A stretch of 64,000 nt of DNA from Streptomyces sp. NBC_01408 (lineage in GTDB: Bacteria > Actinomycetota > Actinomycetes > Streptomycetales > Streptomycetaceae). The translations under genes were made by a program, and so were the position numbers. Within the stretch, counting starts at the first letter, position 1. Each line of letters starts with the position of its first letter. The notes below the pieces were generated by a model. The model ran no database searches and was not told the origin of the DNA. It saw nothing but the letters and a program-made list of their open reading frames with translations. The stretch is taken from NCBI RefSeq assembly GCF_026340255.1, contig NZ_JAPEPJ010000001.1, positions 3,961,001 to 4,025,000 of the forward strand, given 5' to 3'. Below are positions 63,103 through 64,000 of this stretch, piece after piece.

Positions 63103-64000
<898 letters not shown>

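Overview
The window is chromosomal DNA from a Streptomyces or a very close actinomycete. The DNA is extremely GC-rich with near-saturated third-position G/C. GTG starts and ATGA/GTGA overlaps are common, and many promoters sit so close to the start codon that the mRNA should be leaderless. The gene order (gamma-glutamyl amine genes, infC-rpmI-rplT, pheST, argCJBDR, glpQ, metNIQ, cobalamin genes) resembles what I recall of the Streptomyces core chromosome. Two genes carry the rare TTA leucine codon read by the bldA tRNA.

Left part (1-7444): the 3' end of a LysR regulator gene, a repeat cluster, then an amine-utilisation locus. It comprises a gamma-glutamyl hydrolase, an ethanolamine-type APC permease, a FadR-type regulator, a GlnA4-like glutamine-synthetase homologue, an aldehyde dehydrogenase and a short-chain dehydrogenase. 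Together these could take ethanolamine to glutamate plus glycine through gamma-glutamylated intermediates. Next (7454-12062) come a PLP racemase/aldolase-fold enzyme, an orphan mycosin protease with a membrane partner, an SseB protein and a DUF1844 protein.

Translation block (12063-19952): a structured leader with an internal terminator precedes infC (probable AUC start), rpmI and rplT. A SpoU-type methyltransferase, a PAS sensor kinase and pheST follow. From 20136 to 30028 lie a SpoIIE-type phosphatase gene interrupted in frame by an extragenic repeat, an NsdA-like regulator, a NUDIX hydrolase, a 3-hydroxyacyl-CoA dehydrogenase, a GHL10-type secreted hydrolase, a divergent DMT exporter/MocR regulator pair, a degenerate histidine phosphatase and an acetyltransferase.

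Arginine block (30034-42036): argCJBDR is an overlapping operon; argG and argH follow after an L,D-transpeptidase, a flavin/PLP-oxidase-fold protein and a large HEAT-repeat protein. The argC and argG promoters look alike, consistent with ArgR control. The accessory stretch 42125-47379 holds a class A beta-lactamase (TTA codon), a HAD protein, a TetR/MFS efflux pair with a perfect operator palindrome, and a TTA-containing beta-helix membrane protein with a channel-like C-terminus.

Right part: an acyltransferase diverges from glpQ (PHO-like repeats between them). Then come a small sigma factor, an acetyltransferase, two membrane proteins, and metNIQ behind a long leader with a Cys/Met-ending micro-ORF. 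After another acetyltransferase come cobL, a giant BluB-CobT fusion, siroheme synthase, a second SpoU methyltransferase and the C-terminal part of a Ser/Thr kinase cut by the window edge.

The most unusual items are the infC leader with its AUC start, the repeat translated inside the SpoIIE phosphatase, the metN leader peptide with upstream 22-bp-spaced direct repeats, the beta-helix/channel-like protein, and the structured leader before bluB-cobT.
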